The notes under the pieces: model-generated
Database searches by the model: none
What the model saw: the letters and a program-made list of their open reading frames with translations, nothing else
Told to the model about the DNA's origin: nothing
NCBI RefSeq assembly: GCF_000421185.1
Contig: NZ_ATWJ01000011.1
Location: forward strand, 62,001-126,000
DNA length: 64,000 nt
Source of the DNA: Ornithinimicrobium pekingense DSM 21552
GTDB taxonomy: Bacteria; Actinomycetota; Actinomycetes; Actinomycetales; Dermatophilaceae
Direction of reading: 5' to 3'
Position numbers and translations under genes: made by a program
Part shown: positions 1 to 8,914 of the stretch, piece after piece
Numbering within the stretch: position 1 is the stretch's first letter
Layout of the letters: every line of letters starts with the position of its first letter

Positions 1-378
1 GTAGTGGGCGTGGATGAGGTCGAAGTGCCCCTCGGGGCGGCCCGCCAGGTGCGAGGAGAAGTCGGCGGCGAAGGCGCACAGCTGGCCGGGCAGGTCGTGC
101 TTGCCCAGGCCCTCCAGCGGACCGGCGGTGACGTGGTGGACCGTGACCCCGGGCGCCAGGCGCACCGAGTCGCCCTGCGAGCCCGAGGTGGCTCTCGTGA
201 AGATGTCGACGAGCACGCCCCGCCGCGCGAGCCGGGTGGCGGTCTCGACGACGTAGACGTTCAGGCCCCCGGCGTCGCCGGTGCCCGGCCGCTCCAGGGG
301 CGAGGTGTGCACCGACACCATGGCCACGTGGCGCAGGCCGCCGTCGGGCCGGCCGCCGCCGTTCCTGCTCGTCGTCAC
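1..378 (-). CDS. mshA: D-inositol-3-phosphate glycosyltransferase, N-terminal part (MshA)
   Basis: This is the first 126 codons of a GT-B glycosyltransferase that runs off the left edge. MshA transfers GlcNAc from UDP-GlcNAc to inositol 3-phosphate, the first step of mycothiol synthesis. The translation contains the family hallmark SVHTSPLERPGTGDAGGLNV near residues 22-41 and ends in FDLIHAHY, as in characterised MshA proteins. I read the start as GTG at 378 because the conserved region begins about 20 residues later and a -10-like CAGACT lies six bases upstream. It diverges from the methyltransferase at 442. mshD lies about 11 kb away, so two mycothiol genes are in this window. Confidence 0.93.
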   Translation of the reverse strand, partial: MTTSRNGGGRPDGGLRHVAMVSVHTSPLERPGTGDAGGLNVYVVETATRLARRGVLVDIFTRATSGSQGDSVRLAPGVTVHHVTAGPLEGLGKHDLPGQLCAFAADFSSHLAGRPEGHFDLIHAHY

Positions 379-429
379 CGTTCCAGTCTGGCACGCGTGC
401 TGCGGGCCGGCCGCCGCACCGGGCCCCCC

Positions 430-435
430 TACCCT
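430..435 (+). promoter_or_regulatory. -10 element of a leaderless promoter for the methyltransferase
   Basis: TACCCT sits six bases before the GTG at 442, so the predicted transcript starts at the start codon. No purine-rich ribosome binding site is visible upstream. The same TANNNT plus 6-7 bases arrangement recurs across the window. Confidence 0.6.
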
Positions 436-441
436 GGTCGG

Positions 442-1278
442 GTGACTCCTCGACCCGGGCGCGCGCACGGCCGTCCGGTCGGCACGATCACGCGTGGCAC
501 CACCAACCCCAACCGGCTGCGCCGGGTCGACCGGTGGATGGCGTGGGCGCTGCGCGACGTGCTGCGCGCCCCGTCGGAGCCGCCGGTCGTGGTCGACCTC
601 GGCTACGGCGCGTCGCCCGTCACCGTGCTCGAGCTCGCGGGCCGCCTGCGCGCGGTCCGGCCGGACGTGCGGCTGGTCGGGGTGGAGATCGACCCCGAGC
701 GCGTCGCCCGGGGGCGGGCCGTGGCCGACCCGCCGCGCGTCGACTTCGTCCTGGGCGGCTTCGAGGTGCCGGTGCCGCCGGGCGCGGGAGCGGCGCCGCA
801 CGTGGTGCGGGCCTTCAACGTGCTGCGCCAGTATGCCGAGGAGGAGGTCACGGGCGCCTGGGCGCAGGTGGTCGACCGGCTGGTGCCCGGCGGGGTGCTC
901 GTCGAGGGCACCTGCGACGAGGTGGGCCGGCTGGCGGCGTGGGTCGACGTGCGGCGCGACGCCGCCGGGCGCCCCGAGCCGCGCACCCTGACGCTGGCGT
1001 GGCGCCTCGCGGGCCTGGAGCGGCCGTCGGTGGTGGCCGAGCGCCTGCCCAAGGCCCTCATCCACCGCAACGTCCCCGGCGAGGGGGTGCACGCACTCCT
1101 GGCCGAGCTCGACTCGGCCTGGGCGCGGCACGCCCCGCTGGCGGGGTACGGCGCACGCCAGCGCCTGGTGGCGTGCGCCGAGGACCTGCGGGCCCGGGGC
1201 TGGCCGGTGCACCACGGCCCGGGCCGGTGGCGGCTGGGCGAGCTCACCGTCGGCTGGGCGGCGGTCGCCCCGCGCTGA
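442..1278 (+). CDS. Class I SAM-dependent methyltransferase-like protein
   Basis: A 278-residue Rossmann-fold protein. It carries a glycine-rich motif I variant (VVVDLGYGASPVTVLELA, about residues 52-69) and an acidic motif II (LVGVEIDPERVARGR), which together suggest S-adenosylmethionine binding. The substrate cannot be told. The N-terminal stretch NPNRLRRVDRWM suggests a nucleic-acid or small-molecule methylase of the actinobacterial group found beside mshA. GTG at 442 is chosen because conserved sequence starts soon after it and a TACCCT -10 lies six bases upstream. The open frame continues further upstream, but that part lies opposite mshA and is not coding. Confidence 0.8.
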   Translation: MTPRPGRAHGRPVGTITRGTTNPNRLRRVDRWMAWALRDVLRAPSEPPVVVDLGYGASPVTVLELAGRLRAVRPDVRLVGVEIDPERVARGRAVADPPRVDFVLGGFEVPVPPGAGAAPHVVRAFNVLRQYAEEEVTGAWAQVVDRLVPGGVLVEGTCDEVGRLAAWVDVRRDAAGRPEPRTLTLAWRLAGLERPSVVAERLPKALIHRNVPGEGVHALLAELDSAWARHAPLAGYGARQRLVACAEDLRARGWPVHHGPGRWRLGELTVGWAAVAPR

Positions 1279-1302
1279 GGTGCGTGGTGGCCCCGGGCGC
1301 GG

Positions 1303-1776
1303 TCAGGCGTCGCCGGGAGTGTCCTCGTCGCCCTCGACGCAGCGCGCGTAGTCGTCCTGCAGCCGGATGATGTCGGCCTCGTCGAAGCGCCCGAAGGCCA
1401 GCTCGAGGACACGGGTCGGCTCCGACGTGGAGTTGCCCAGACGGTGGACCGCACCGGGCGGCACCCACACCATGTCACCGGGACGGGCGCTCCAGGCTCG
1501 GTCGTCGACCTGCACGTCCGCCACGCCGTCGAGCACCTGCCACATCTCGGCACGGTGGCCGTGGGTCTGCAGCGAGAGCCGGCAGCCGGGCTCGATCGTG
1601 ATCGTCTTGACCGTCACCGGCTCGTTGGTCGAGAACTGCTGGAAGCGGCCCCACGGACGCTCCACGACGAAGACGTCCTCGGTGCGGTCGCGCTCGGGCC
1701 GCTCCGCCACCGCGGGCTCCTGCGGAGAGGGGTCCCGCCGCGTCCCCACGCGCGGGTCCTGGATGGACTGCGTCAT
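1303..1776 (-). CDS. Cupin of the mannose-6-phosphate isomerase type II family
   Basis: A 157-residue single-domain cupin matching the C-terminal isomerase domain of bifunctional ManA/ManC proteins. It has VVERPWGRFQQF at the domain start, PGCRLSLQTHGHRAEMW with metal-binding His and Glu, and PPGAVHRLGN with the second-motif His. Stand-alone copies may interconvert mannose-6-P and fructose-6-P or simply bind sugar nucleotides. ATG at 1776 follows a clear GAGGAGG ribosome binding site. A longer open frame upstream lacks any signal. It converges with the methyltransferase, leaving 24 bases between the stops. Confidence 0.85.
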   Translation of the reverse strand: MTQSIQDPRVGTRRDPSPQEPAVAERPERDRTEDVFVVERPWGRFQQFSTNEPVTVKTITIEPGCRLSLQTHGHRAEMWQVLDGVADVQVDDRAWSARPGDMVWVPPGAVHRLGNSTSEPTRVLELAFGRFDEADIIRLQDDYARCVEGDEDTPGDA

Positions 1777-1826
1777 TGCTTCCTCCTCGCCGGTGCGCCC
1801 TGCACGCCCCGGCCGTCGACGACCTC

Positions 1827-2636
1827 TCACCGCTCGGAGAGGAAGGCACCCACGATCTCACGGGTCTGCTGACGGTGCTCCCACATGATGCCACCCGGGG
1901 GCGCGACGTGCACCGATCCGGCCGGCAGCGCCTCGGCCAGCTCGCAGGCGACGGACGCGGGATGCGTGTCGTCCTCCTCCTGCCCCAGCACCAGGACCGG
2001 GCAGGTGACCCGGGCCAGCACGGACCGGTCGGCCAGCGGGACCCGTCCGGGCAGCACGCGCAGCGCCGCGGCCACCCCGCTGCTCACGAGCTGCTCGGCC
2101 TGCTCCCGGCACCAGGCGACGACGTGGGGGTCGTCGCGCACCTGTTCCGGCTGCTCCAGCAGCAGGTGGCGCGCGACCGGGCCGGCGTCGCCCGCCTCGA
2201 CCCGGGCGGCCAGCCGCCCCAGCCGACGCATCGCCTCGTCCCCGCGGGGCCGGTCGACGGCCGCCGGCAGGACCAGGACCAGGCGCTCGAACCGCCCCGG
2301 GTCCTGCGCCAGCCCGGCCAGCAGCGCACCGGCGCCCATGCTGACCCCGAGCGCGCGGTCGGCCCCGAGCCGGTCGGCGACGGAGCGCACCTCGGCCGCG
2401 AGCTCGGCATACCCCCACTCCGGCGAGGCCGGCACGTGCGAGCGGCCGTGGCCGCGCAGGTGCACGAAGCTGCGCGTGCCCGCCACGGCGGAGGCGTAGG
2501 GACGGGTGGTGCTGATCGAGCCGGCGAGGCCGTGGACGAAGAGCGTGTGCGGCTCGCCCCGACCGGTGGTCAGGACCTCCAGGTCGCCGTCGGGGCCGGG
2601 GACGAGCGTGGTGCGCGGACGGTGGAGCAGGCTCAC
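1827..2636 (-). CDS. Alpha/beta hydrolase
   Basis: A 269-residue alpha/beta-hydrolase. It has the oxyanion region LFVHGLAGS, the nucleophile elbow GVSMGAG (Ser as nucleophile), a candidate acid Asp in VLGQEEDDTHP and a late His in MWEHRQ. It is a general esterase/lipase-type fold of unknown substrate. GTG at 2636 overlaps the stop of the DUF2516 gene in a GTGA tetranucleotide, so the two are translationally coupled. The frame stays open far upstream, but that part is antisense shadow. Confidence 0.85.
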   Translation of the reverse strand: MSLLHRPRTTLVPGPDGDLEVLTTGRGEPHTLFVHGLAGSISTTRPYASAVAGTRSFVHLRGHGRSHVPASPEWGYAELAAEVRSVADRLGADRALGVSMGAGALLAGLAQDPGRFERLVLVLPAAVDRPRGDEAMRRLGRLAARVEAGDAGPVARHLLLEQPEQVRDDPHVVAWCREQAEQLVSSGVAAALRVLPGRVPLADRSVLARVTCPVLVLGQEEDDTHPASVACELAEALPAGSVHVAPPGGIMWEHRQQTREIVGAFLSER

Positions 2637-2962
2637 CACGGGCCGTAGGGGCCCATGTGGGTGCCCTGGCCCCCGCGGCCCTGGACCGCCTTCAGGGCGG
2701 GCTTGACGTCGGCGTGGTAGACGCCGGCGGCGACGACCGCGACGAGGTTGAAGATGTTGAACGGCGAGAAGACGAAGATGAAGCCGATCACGGTGGCGAC
2801 GCCGGTGAGGACGAGCCAGAACGTCTTGGTCCGCTTGCCCGCGGCGACGAAGGCGTCGGGGCGGGTGCGGGCGCAGTCGAGCAGCGCCCAGAGCATCATC
2901 GCCAGGACAGCCACCCCGATCGCCACCTGGAGCAGGTCCTGTGCACCGAAGATCGCCGACAT
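2633..2962 (-). CDS. DUF2516 family membrane protein
   Basis: A 109-residue actinobacterial membrane protein with three hydrophobic segments (about residues 11-29, 45-63 and 68-82). A short charged loop (CARTRPDAFVAAGKRTKTFW) lies between the first two. It matches the DUF2516 family, whose function is unknown. Start ATG 2962 lies seven bases after a TACCCT -10 (2970-2975, minus strand), which points to a leaderless transcript. It is the first gene of a two-gene operon with the downstream hydrolase. Confidence 0.85.
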   Translation of the reverse strand: MSAIFGAQDLLQVAIGVAVLAMMLWALLDCARTRPDAFVAAGKRTKTFWLVLTGVATVIGFIFVFSPFNIFNLVAVVAAGVYHADVKPALKAVQGRGGQGTHMGPYGPW

Positions 2963-2998
2963 GGGTCCAAGGGTATGCGGTGCGGCTGGGGGCCGCTC

Positions 2999-3997
2999 TC
3001 AGGCGGCGGGCAGCAGGTGGGTGAAGCGCCCCGTCCGCAGCCAGTGCGCCAGCCGCTCCACCGACACGCGCAGGTAGTCCGAGGCCCGGCCCCGCCACCG
3101 GGCGGTGGTGCTGCCCAGCAGGTCGTTGGCCAGCAGGAGCTGGCGCGAGGCGACCATGGCCTCGAAGGTGTCGGGTCCGACCTGCGGCAGCGGCGCGACG
3201 TCGGCGTAGCCGGCGAGCATCGCCTCCTCGGCCGTCCCGTCCCCCTTGCGCAGGTAGAAGGCGCTGATCGCCAGGTCGAGCACCGGGACGGCCAGGCCGC
3301 TGTCGTCGAAGTCGAAGACGGCCAGGCGCTCGTCGTGCCACTTGAGGTTGAAGCCGTGCAGGTCGGCGTGCAGCGGGATGGGCGCCGTGCCGGCGAACGC
3401 CTCGTCGAAGGCCTCCTCGGTCCGTCGGCGCGCCTCCTGCAGCACCTCCACCTGGTCGGGGGCCAGGCCGGGCACCGCGGCGAGCCGGTCCTCGTCGCCG
3501 AACAGCGGCGTGTCGAGGGTGCGCAGCTGACCGCCGGCCGGCATCCGCCAGGTGCGGGCGTGGTCGTGCAGGAGCGCCATGGTGCGCCCGAGCTCGCGGG
3601 CCACCGACGGGTCGGGCTGCTCGACGTCGGCCCCGTCGAGCCAGGACGCGCAGGTCACCAGGACCTCGCGGCCGAGCGCGTCGGAGGGCACCACGGCATA
3701 CCAGCCGCCGTCGGTCGTCCGCAGGGGCCGCGGGACCAGGACCTCGGTCTCCTCGGCGATCGCCACCTGCCACTCCTGCTGGGCCACGACCGCGGCGGGC
3801 GCGGTGGTGGAGTTGGTGCCGATCCGCAGCGCCACGCGCCGCCCCTCGTCGGTGCGCACGCAGAAGGTCGTGTTGTAGGAGTGGGTGAGGACCTCCAGGG
3901 CGGACACGTCGAGGCCGAACCGGGCGGCGGCCTCCAGCGCGACGGGGCGCAGCGCCTCGGCCTGGTCCTCGTCGGTGAGGTCGACGTAGGCCGTCAC
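2999..3997 (-). CDS. Phosphotransferase enzyme family protein (APH-like kinase)
   Basis: A 332-residue protein with the aminoglycoside-phosphotransferase/homoserine-kinase fold. It has the catalytic loop [13 protein letters not shown] (HxDxxxxN Brenner motif, about residue 230) followed by VFDFDDSG, the metal-binding DFD. The N-lobe has VALRIG with the likely ATP-binding beta strand. SrkA-like Ser/Thr kinases and small-molecule kinases share these features, so the substrate is open. It is the last gene of a four-gene operon; its ATG overlaps the dtd stop by four bases. Confidence 0.85.
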   Translation of the reverse strand: MTAYVDLTDEDQAEALRPVALEAAARFGLDVSALEVLTHSYNTTFCVRTDEGRRVALRIGTNSTTAPAAVVAQQEWQVAIAEETEVLVPRPLRTTDGGWYAVVPSDALGREVLVTCASWLDGADVEQPDPSVARELGRTMALLHDHARTWRMPAGGQLRTLDTPLFGDEDRLAAVPGLAPDQVEVLQEARRRTEEAFDEAFAGTAPIPLHADLHGFNLKWHDERLAVFDFDDSGLAVPVLDLAISAFYLRKGDGTAEEAMLAGYADVAPLPQVGPDTFEAMVASRQLLLANDLLGSTTARWRGRASDYLRVSVERLAHWLRTGRFTHLLPAA

Positions 3998-4416
3998 GTG
4001 TCGACCAGCACGGTGAACGGTCCGTCGTTGACCAGCTCGACCTGCATCATCGCCCCGAAGCGTCCGGTGGCGACCTCGATGCCGCGGCCGCGCAGCGCGT
4101 CGGCGACCGCGTCGACCAGCGGCTCGGCGACCTCGCCGGGCGCGGCGCGGACCCAGGAGGGACGCCGGCCCTTCTTCGTGTCTCCGTAGAGGGTGAACTG
4201 GCTGACGACGAGCACCGCGGCCCCGGTCTCGGCCACGGAGGTCTCCTCGGGCAGGATCCGCAGCTCGGCGATCTTGCGAGCGACGGTCTCGACGTCCTTC
4301 GGGCCGTCGTCGTGGGTGGCCGCCACCAGCGCCACCAGGCCGGCGCCGATGGCGCCGACGACCTCGCCGTCGACGGTGACACTGGCCCGGCTGACCCGCT
4401 GCAGCACCGCCCTCAT
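3994..4416 (-). CDS. dtd: D-aminoacyl-tRNA deacylase
   Basis: A 140-residue Dtd that hydrolyses D-amino acids (and glycine mischarged on tRNA-Ala) from tRNA. It begins [20 protein letters not shown] and carries the signature [17 protein letters not shown] with the catalytic Thr. The C-terminal motif is NDGPFT where most family members have NxGPVT, a conservative change beside the cross-subunit Gly-Pro. ATG 4416 overlaps the asparaginase stop in ATGA, and its own stop overlaps the next ATG, so it is embedded in the operon. Confidence 0.95.
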   Translation of the reverse strand: MRAVLQRVSRASVTVDGEVVGAIGAGLVALVAATHDDGPKDVETVARKIAELRILPEETSVAETGAAVLVVSQFTLYGDTKKGRRPSWVRAAPGEVAEPLVDAVADALRGRGIEVATGRFGAMMQVELVNDGPFTVLVDT

Positions 4417-5453
4417 GGGGTCGGGCCGGGCAGCGGCAGGGCCCGCACGTGGCCCACGGGCTCGCCGTGGCCGCGGACGACGGCGCGAGAGTCCAGGGCG
4501 TCCAGCACGCCGGCCACCTCGGCCCCGAGGTCGGTGGCGCCCAGCCGGCGCAGCGCTGCGGTGGTCAGGGCCACCCGGGCACGGTCGGAGCCGTCGGTGA
4601 CCTTCACCGCGACGCCGCTGCCGTCGGCCAGCGCCACCGCGTAGACCGACTCCGCGCCGTCCTTGGCGATCGCCCCGGGGACCCCGCGCATGAGATCGGT
4701 GACGTCGCGGCCGGTGCCGCCCACCCACTCGGGGTGGGCGCGCAGGGCGTCGGCGACGCGCCCCTCGGGGGTCGCGGGGTCCGCCGCGGCGAGCCGCCCG
4801 AACGCCCGGGCCAGGCCCAGTGCGGAGACGGCCAGGGCAGGTGCCCCGCAGCCGTCCACCGTCACGGCGGAGACCTGCTCGCCGGTCAGCTCCTCGACGA
4901 CCTCGACGGTGAGGCGCTGCAGCGGGTGGTCGCGCTCGCGGTAGGAGGCGGTGTCCCAGCCTGCCGCGACGCAGGCGGCGAGCATCCCGGAGTGCTTGCC
5001 CGAGCAGTTCTGCGCCAGGGAGGTGGGAGCCCGGCCCTCGGCGACCCAGCGCGTGCGCTCGATCTCGTCGAGCGGCCGGTCGGGGGTGTTCTGCAGGGCC
5101 GACTCCTCCAGGCCGGCGGCGGCCAGGATGCGCCGGCTGCCCTCCAGGTGGAAGGGCTCGCCGGAGTGGCTGGCGCAGGCGAGCGCCAGCAGCTCCCCGG
5201 ACAGGTCCGCACCGGCGCGCAGCATCGCGACGGCCTGCAGCGGCTTGAGCGAGGAGCGGGGAAGGATCGGGGCCTCGACCGGTCCGACGGAGACGACGCG
5301 CTCCCCCGTGGGTCCGGTCGCCGCCACGATCCCGTGGTGCACCGACTCGACGAAGCCGCTGCGCACGACGTGCGCCACGACGGGCGCGTCCGCGAGGGGG
5401 CTGTGCTGCATACCTGCGTCCTTGTCTGTGCCTGTGAACATGCCCGTGCTCAT
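4413..5453 (-). CDS. L-asparaginase II family protein
   Basis: A 346-residue member of the Rhizobium etli-type asparaginase II family, unrelated in sequence to the E. coli enzymes. Hallmarks are [10 protein letters not shown] near the N-terminus, [35 protein letters not shown] and [12 protein letters not shown]. The reaction would be asparagine to aspartate plus ammonia. ATG 5453 is chosen because it forms an ATGA overlap with the stop of the upstream BKACE gene; internal Met codons at 5441 and 5411 are alternatives. Second gene of the operon. Confidence 0.9.
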   Translation of the reverse strand: MSTGMFTGTDKDAGMQHSPLADAPVVAHVVRSGFVESVHHGIVAATGPTGERVVSVGPVEAPILPRSSLKPLQAVAMLRAGADLSGELLALACASHSGEPFHLEGSRRILAAAGLEESALQNTPDRPLDEIERTRWVAEGRAPTSLAQNCSGKHSGMLAACVAAGWDTASYRERDHPLQRLTVEVVEELTGEQVSAVTVDGCGAPALAVSALGLARAFGRLAAADPATPEGRVADALRAHPEWVGGTGRDVTDLMRGVPGAIAKDGAESVYAVALADGSGVAVKVTDGSDRARVALTTAALRRLGATDLGAEVAGVLDALDSRAVVRGHGEPVGHVRALPLPGPTP

Positions 5454-6292
5454 CGGACCCTGCGGTCCTTGACCGCCAGCAGCTCGCGGGCCTCCGCGGT
5501 CGTCATCGGCGGCCGCTGCATCGTCGTGGCCAGCCCGGCGGCACGTTCGACCAGCTCGGCGTTGTGCTGCACCTGCCGCCCGCGGGCCAGCATGAGGTTG
5601 TCCTCCATGCCGACGCGCAGGTGGCCGCCCATCGCGAGCGCGGCGGCGGCGATGGGCAGGTGGGCGCGGCCGATGCCGGTGGCCGACCAGCTCGTGACCT
5701 CCGGCGGGAGCATCTGCACGCCCGCCACCAGCGCCTCCACGGACCCGGGCATGGCGCCGGGCACGTTGGTGACGAAGTCGACGTGGACCTTCCCGCCGAA
5801 GGGGAGGCCGTGCGCGTCGATGAGCCGGCTCAGCGCGGCGAGGTGGCCCAGCTCGAAGATCTCGAACTCCGGCACCACCTGCTTCTCCTGCGCCTGGACG
5901 TAGAGGTCGCTCATGAAGCCGTGCGGGTTGAGGAAGACGTCGTCGCCGAAGTTGACGGTGCCGCAGGTCAGCGAGCACGAGTCGGGCTCGGCGTCGAGCA
6001 CCGTCAGCCGCGCCTCGAGCGGGTCCCTGACCGAGCCACCGGTCGACAGCTGCACGACGAGGTCGGTGGCCTCGCGCAGCGCCTGCACCGTGTCGCGCAG
6101 TCGCGCCGGGTCGAGCGTGGGGACGTGCCCGTTGTCGGCGTCGCGCACGTGCACGTGGATGAGCGCGGCACCGGCCTGCTCGCAGCGGACCGCGGTCTCG
6201 ACGAGCTCCTCCAAGGTCGTGGGCAGCTGGGGGACGTCCGCCTTCGCGGTCTCGGCGCCGGTGGGCGCGACGGTGATGAGGGTCGAAGCCAT
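5450..6292 (-). CDS. BKACE family beta-keto acid cleavage enzyme (DUF849)
   Basis: A 280-residue protein of the beta-keto acid cleavage family, whose founding member Kce cleaves 3-keto-5-aminohexanoate with acetyl-CoA in lysine fermentation. The zinc-site motif IHVHVRD is at about residues 44-50. [19 protein letters not shown] and [12 protein letters not shown], typical of the TIM barrel, follow. The actual keto-acid substrate varies in this family and no companion lysine-fermentation genes are visible, so I do not assign kce. It heads a four-gene overlapping operon. A CAGGAT hexamer six bases before the ATG suggests a leaderless start. Confidence 0.85.
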   Translation of the reverse strand: MASTLITVAPTGAETAKADVPQLPTTLEELVETAVRCEQAGAALIHVHVRDADNGHVPTLDPARLRDTVQALREATDLVVQLSTGGSVRDPLEARLTVLDAEPDSCSLTCGTVNFGDDVFLNPHGFMSDLYVQAQEKQVVPEFEIFELGHLAALSRLIDAHGLPFGGKVHVDFVTNVPGAMPGSVEALVAGVQMLPPEVTSWSATGIGRAHLPIAAAALAMGGHLRVGMEDNLMLARGRQVQHNAELVERAAGLATTMQRPPMTTAEARELLAVKDRRVR

Positions 6293-6353
6293 GGGCCGAT
6301 CCTGCCAGCCCCGCTCAGGCGCTCACGCGGCGACCTCGGTCACGGGTATGCCG

Positions 6354-6449
6354 TGCGCGCGACGTCGTCGGCCGGGCGTGGGGCGTGCGCGCGACGTCGT
6401 CGGTCGGGCGTGGGGCGTGCGCGCGACGTCCTCGGTCGGTGAAGGGTCA
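6354..6449. repeat. Three tandem 32-bp units ending in the ygfZ stop codon
   Basis: Units occupy 6354-6385, 6386-6417 and 6418-6449. Units 1 and 2 differ at one base or so; unit 3 diverges at its right end. Each has the core GCGCGCGACGTCGTCGG. The third unit ends GAAGGGTCAG, containing the ygfZ stop on the minus strand. An array of the same design sits at 29982-30074. There are no unique spacers, so this is not a CRISPR array. Confidence 0.85.
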
Positions 6450-7505
6450 GGCGCGGGGGATGCGGGGGCGGGCGGTCGGGCGCTCGGTGCTCACCGGCAC
6501 GATCGGGGTCTGCGCGGCGGAGACGTCCCCGGCCAGCAGCACGGCCGCGGGGTCGGTCGTGTACTTGACCAGGGCCAGGGCGATCGGGCCGTCCTCGTGG
6601 TGGCGGGCCACGCTCGTCAGGTGGCCCACGGCGCGACCTCCGTCGGCGGGCACGAGCTCGGCGCCCGGCTCCGGGGAGACGTGGCCGGAGCCGTCGAGGT
6701 GGAGGAAGACCACGCGGCGGGGCGGGCGGCCGAGGTTCTTGACCCGGGCCACCGTCTCCTGGCCCCGGTAGCAGCCCTTGTGCAGGTGCACGGCGGTCCG
6801 GAGCCAGTCCAGCTCGTGGGGGATGGAGCGGTGGTCGGTGTCGACCCCGGCCCTCGGGCGCCAGGCGGCGACGCGCAGCGCCTCGGCGGCCCACGTGCCC
6901 GCCAGCGGGCGGTCGCCCACGGCGTCCTCGAGCCCGGCCCGCGGCACGATGAGCTCGCGCCAGGCACGGCCGTGCGCCGGGTGCTCCTGCCCCACCGGGC
7001 CGTAGGCGTGGCTGTCCCCCACGAGCCGTGGCCACGGGTCGACCCAGGCCAGCGGCTCCCCCTCGGCGGACTCGGCGCCGACCGGCTCGCCGAGCACGGC
7101 ATACCCCTCGGTGACGTCGTCGACCTCGACCCGCAGCATGAACCGCATGGAGTCGAGCCAGCCGGCGACGGCCGGGGCCGCCCCCGGCTCGGTCGTCAGC
7201 CAGGTGGTGGTGCCGTCGTCGACGACGTGCAGCGCGTGCTCGACGTGGCCCTTGGGTGAGAGCACCAGCGTCTCGACCGAGGTGCGCGGGGGCAGGTCGC
7301 TGAGCTGCTGCGTGGTCAGCGAGTGCAGCCAGGTCAGGCGGTCGGGACCGCTCACCGTGACGACGCCGCGGTGGGACAGGTCGACGACCGCCAGGCCCTC
7401 GGCGAGCAGCACCTGCTCCTTGTGCGGCGCCCCGTAGTGCGCCGCGACGCCGGTGTCGGGGCCGGTGCCGTCGACGGCTCCGGGCCGCTCCAGCAGGACA
7501 CTCAT
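6447..7505 (-). CDS. ygfZ: Folate-binding Fe-S assembly protein YgfZ/GcvT-like
   Basis: A 352-residue GcvT-fold protein with the family signature KGCYRGQE at about residue 246, containing the conserved Cys. YgfZ binds tetrahydrofolate and supports repair or assembly of iron-sulfur enzymes. ATG 7505 follows an AGAAGGAG ribosome binding site; a longer open frame upstream has no signal. It diverges from the LCP gene. Its stop codon lies inside the last unit of a 32-bp tandem array, so any 3' untranslated RNA would consist of that repeat. Confidence 0.9.
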   Translation of the reverse strand: MSVLLERPGAVDGTGPDTGVAAHYGAPHKEQVLLAEGLAVVDLSHRGVVTVSGPDRLTWLHSLTTQQLSDLPPRTSVETLVLSPKGHVEHALHVVDDGTTTWLTTEPGAAPAVAGWLDSMRFMLRVEVDDVTEGYAVLGEPVGAESAEGEPLAWVDPWPRLVGDSHAYGPVGQEHPAHGRAWRELIVPRAGLEDAVGDRPLAGTWAAEALRVAAWRPRAGVDTDHRSIPHELDWLRTAVHLHKGCYRGQETVARVKNLGRPPRRVVFLHLDGSGHVSPEPGAELVPADGGRAVGHLTSVARHHEDGPIALALVKYTTDPAAVLLAGDVSAAQTPIVPVSTERPTARPRIPRA

Positions 7506-7610
7506 GCGGGGGCTCCTTCTCACGGGGGACGACGGACCTTCACGGTACGTCACCGTCCGGGCGGCCCGGACGGGGTGCGCGAGACGCAGGGGCCCGCCAG
7601 CGGACGTGAC

Positions 7611-7616
7611 TACACT
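7611..7616 (+). promoter_or_regulatory. -10 element upstream of the LCP gene
   Basis: TACACT ends eight bases before the ATG at 7625, compatible with a leaderless or nearly leaderless transcript. No ribosome binding site is visible. The divergent ygfZ has a normal ribosome binding site instead. Confidence 0.5.
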
Positions 7617-7624
7617 CCGCACCC

Positions 7625-8869
7625 ATGGCGTATGACGACGACACCTCGCTCGGGCACGCCCGCGGTCGCCCGGGCCGCGGGCGCCGTCGGCGACGCGGTG
7701 GACCGGTGCGGTTCGTGGCGTGGGCGGTGGGTGGCCTCGCGCTCCTGGCCGTGCTCGTGGTGGCGGGTTACGCCTTCTACCTGCAGGACACCGTCTCGGA
7801 CAACATCACCCACGAGGACCTCAAGGCCGACCGCGACGGCGTCATCACCATCGCCCCCGACGGGGCGCGCCAGCCCGCCGGCGACGAGGAGGGCGACGAC
7901 GGCACGGACGCCACGGGCGGGGACGCCGGCACCGGTGACCCCGCGGACGGCGGTGAGGCCGAGGCTGCCGAGGACGAGCAGGACGCACCGATCGTCGGTG
8001 AGGACGGCCAGCCGATCGACGTCACGGGGATCGAGGTGCCGGTGAGCGTCCCGGAGCGCGACCCCTCCTCCGGCGACGCACTCAACTTCCTGGTCATCGG
8101 CACCGACAGCCGTGACCTGTCCGTCGAGCGCGGCCGCTCGGACGTCATCGTGCTCATGCACGTCAACGACGAGCGGGACCGGGTCGACCTGGTCCACTTC
8201 CCGCGCGACCTCTTCGTGCCGATCGCCGGGACGGGAGGCAGCTCCAAGATCAACGCCGCCTACGCCTACGGCGGCGCGCCCCTGCTCATGCAGACGCTGC
8301 AGCCGCTGGTCGACGTCCCGATCGACCACGTCGTCATGGTCAACTTCGAGAGCTTCAAGGCGATGACCGACGCGATCGGCGGCGTCGACGTGCAGGTCAC
8401 CGAGGCCGGTGGCGGCTTCAGCGCCGGGGTGCAGCACATGAACGGCGAGGAGGGCCTGCGCTTCGTCCGCGAGCGCTACTCGCTGTCCCAGGGCGACATC
8501 TCCCGGGGCGAGCGGCAGATGCAGTTCGTCAAGGCGGTGATGCTCAAGGCGTTGTCGCGCGAGACCCTGACCAACCCCGTGCGACTGGCCAACTTCGTCG
8601 ACGCCGCCACCACCAACCTCACGGTGGACGAGGACCTGCGGGTCGGCGACATGCGCAACCTCGGCTTCGCCATGCGCGACGTGCGCGGGGGCGACGTCCA
8701 CTTCTGGAGCGGCCCGTGGTGCGGCATCGACTCCCACCCCGTGGCCGGCTCGATCGTGGTGATGGCCGAGTCGCAGATGGCCGAGCTGGGCCAGCACCTG
8801 CGCACCGACACGATGGAGGACTACCGCGACGACGTGTCCCCCACGAGCGGGTTCAGCGGCGGCTGCTGA
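7625..8869 (+). CDS. LCP family cell-wall polymer ligase (LytR-CpsA-Psr)
   Basis: A 414-residue membrane-anchored protein. A basic cytoplasmic tail (RPGRGRRRRRGG), one transmembrane helix (about residues 30-52) and an acidic low-complexity linker (about 85-125) precede the LCP domain. The domain has FLVIGTDSRDL, RSDVIVLMHVN, FPRDLFVPI and YAYGGAPLLMQTLQPL, including the Arg and Asp residues that bind polyprenyl pyrophosphate in the family. LCP enzymes transfer wall glycopolymers from lipid carriers to peptidoglycan; in mycolate-free actinobacteria the polymer is usually a teichoic acid or capsule. Confidence 0.92.
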   Translation: MAYDDDTSLGHARGRPGRGRRRRRGGPVRFVAWAVGGLALLAVLVVAGYAFYLQDTVSDNITHEDLKADRDGVITIAPDGARQPAGDEEGDDGTDATGGDAGTGDPADGGEAEAAEDEQDAPIVGEDGQPIDVTGIEVPVSVPERDPSSGDALNFLVIGTDSRDLSVERGRSDVIVLMHVNDERDRVDLVHFPRDLFVPIAGTGGSSKINAAYAYGGAPLLMQTLQPLVDVPIDHVVMVNFESFKAMTDAIGGVDVQVTEAGGGFSAGVQHMNGEEGLRFVRERYSLSQGDISRGERQMQFVKAVMLKALSRETLTNPVRLANFVDAATTNLTVDEDLRVGDMRNLGFAMRDVRGGDVHFWSGPWCGIDSHPVAGSIVVMAESQMAELGQHLRTDTMEDYRDDVSPTSGFSGGC

Positions 8870-8914
8870 GCCGGCGCCCGCGGCCGACCGGGCGGTCAGT
8901 GCCGGGCGGTCAGG

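Noticed and set aside
2657-4189. 510-codon plus-strand open frame
   Set aside because: It runs antisense through DUF2516, the phosphotransferase and dtd, all of which carry family motifs in their own frames.
6354-6449. Possible CRISPR array
   Set aside because: The 32-bp units are directly adjacent with no unique spacers, only three copies exist, and no cas genes are nearby. The same holds for 29982-30074.
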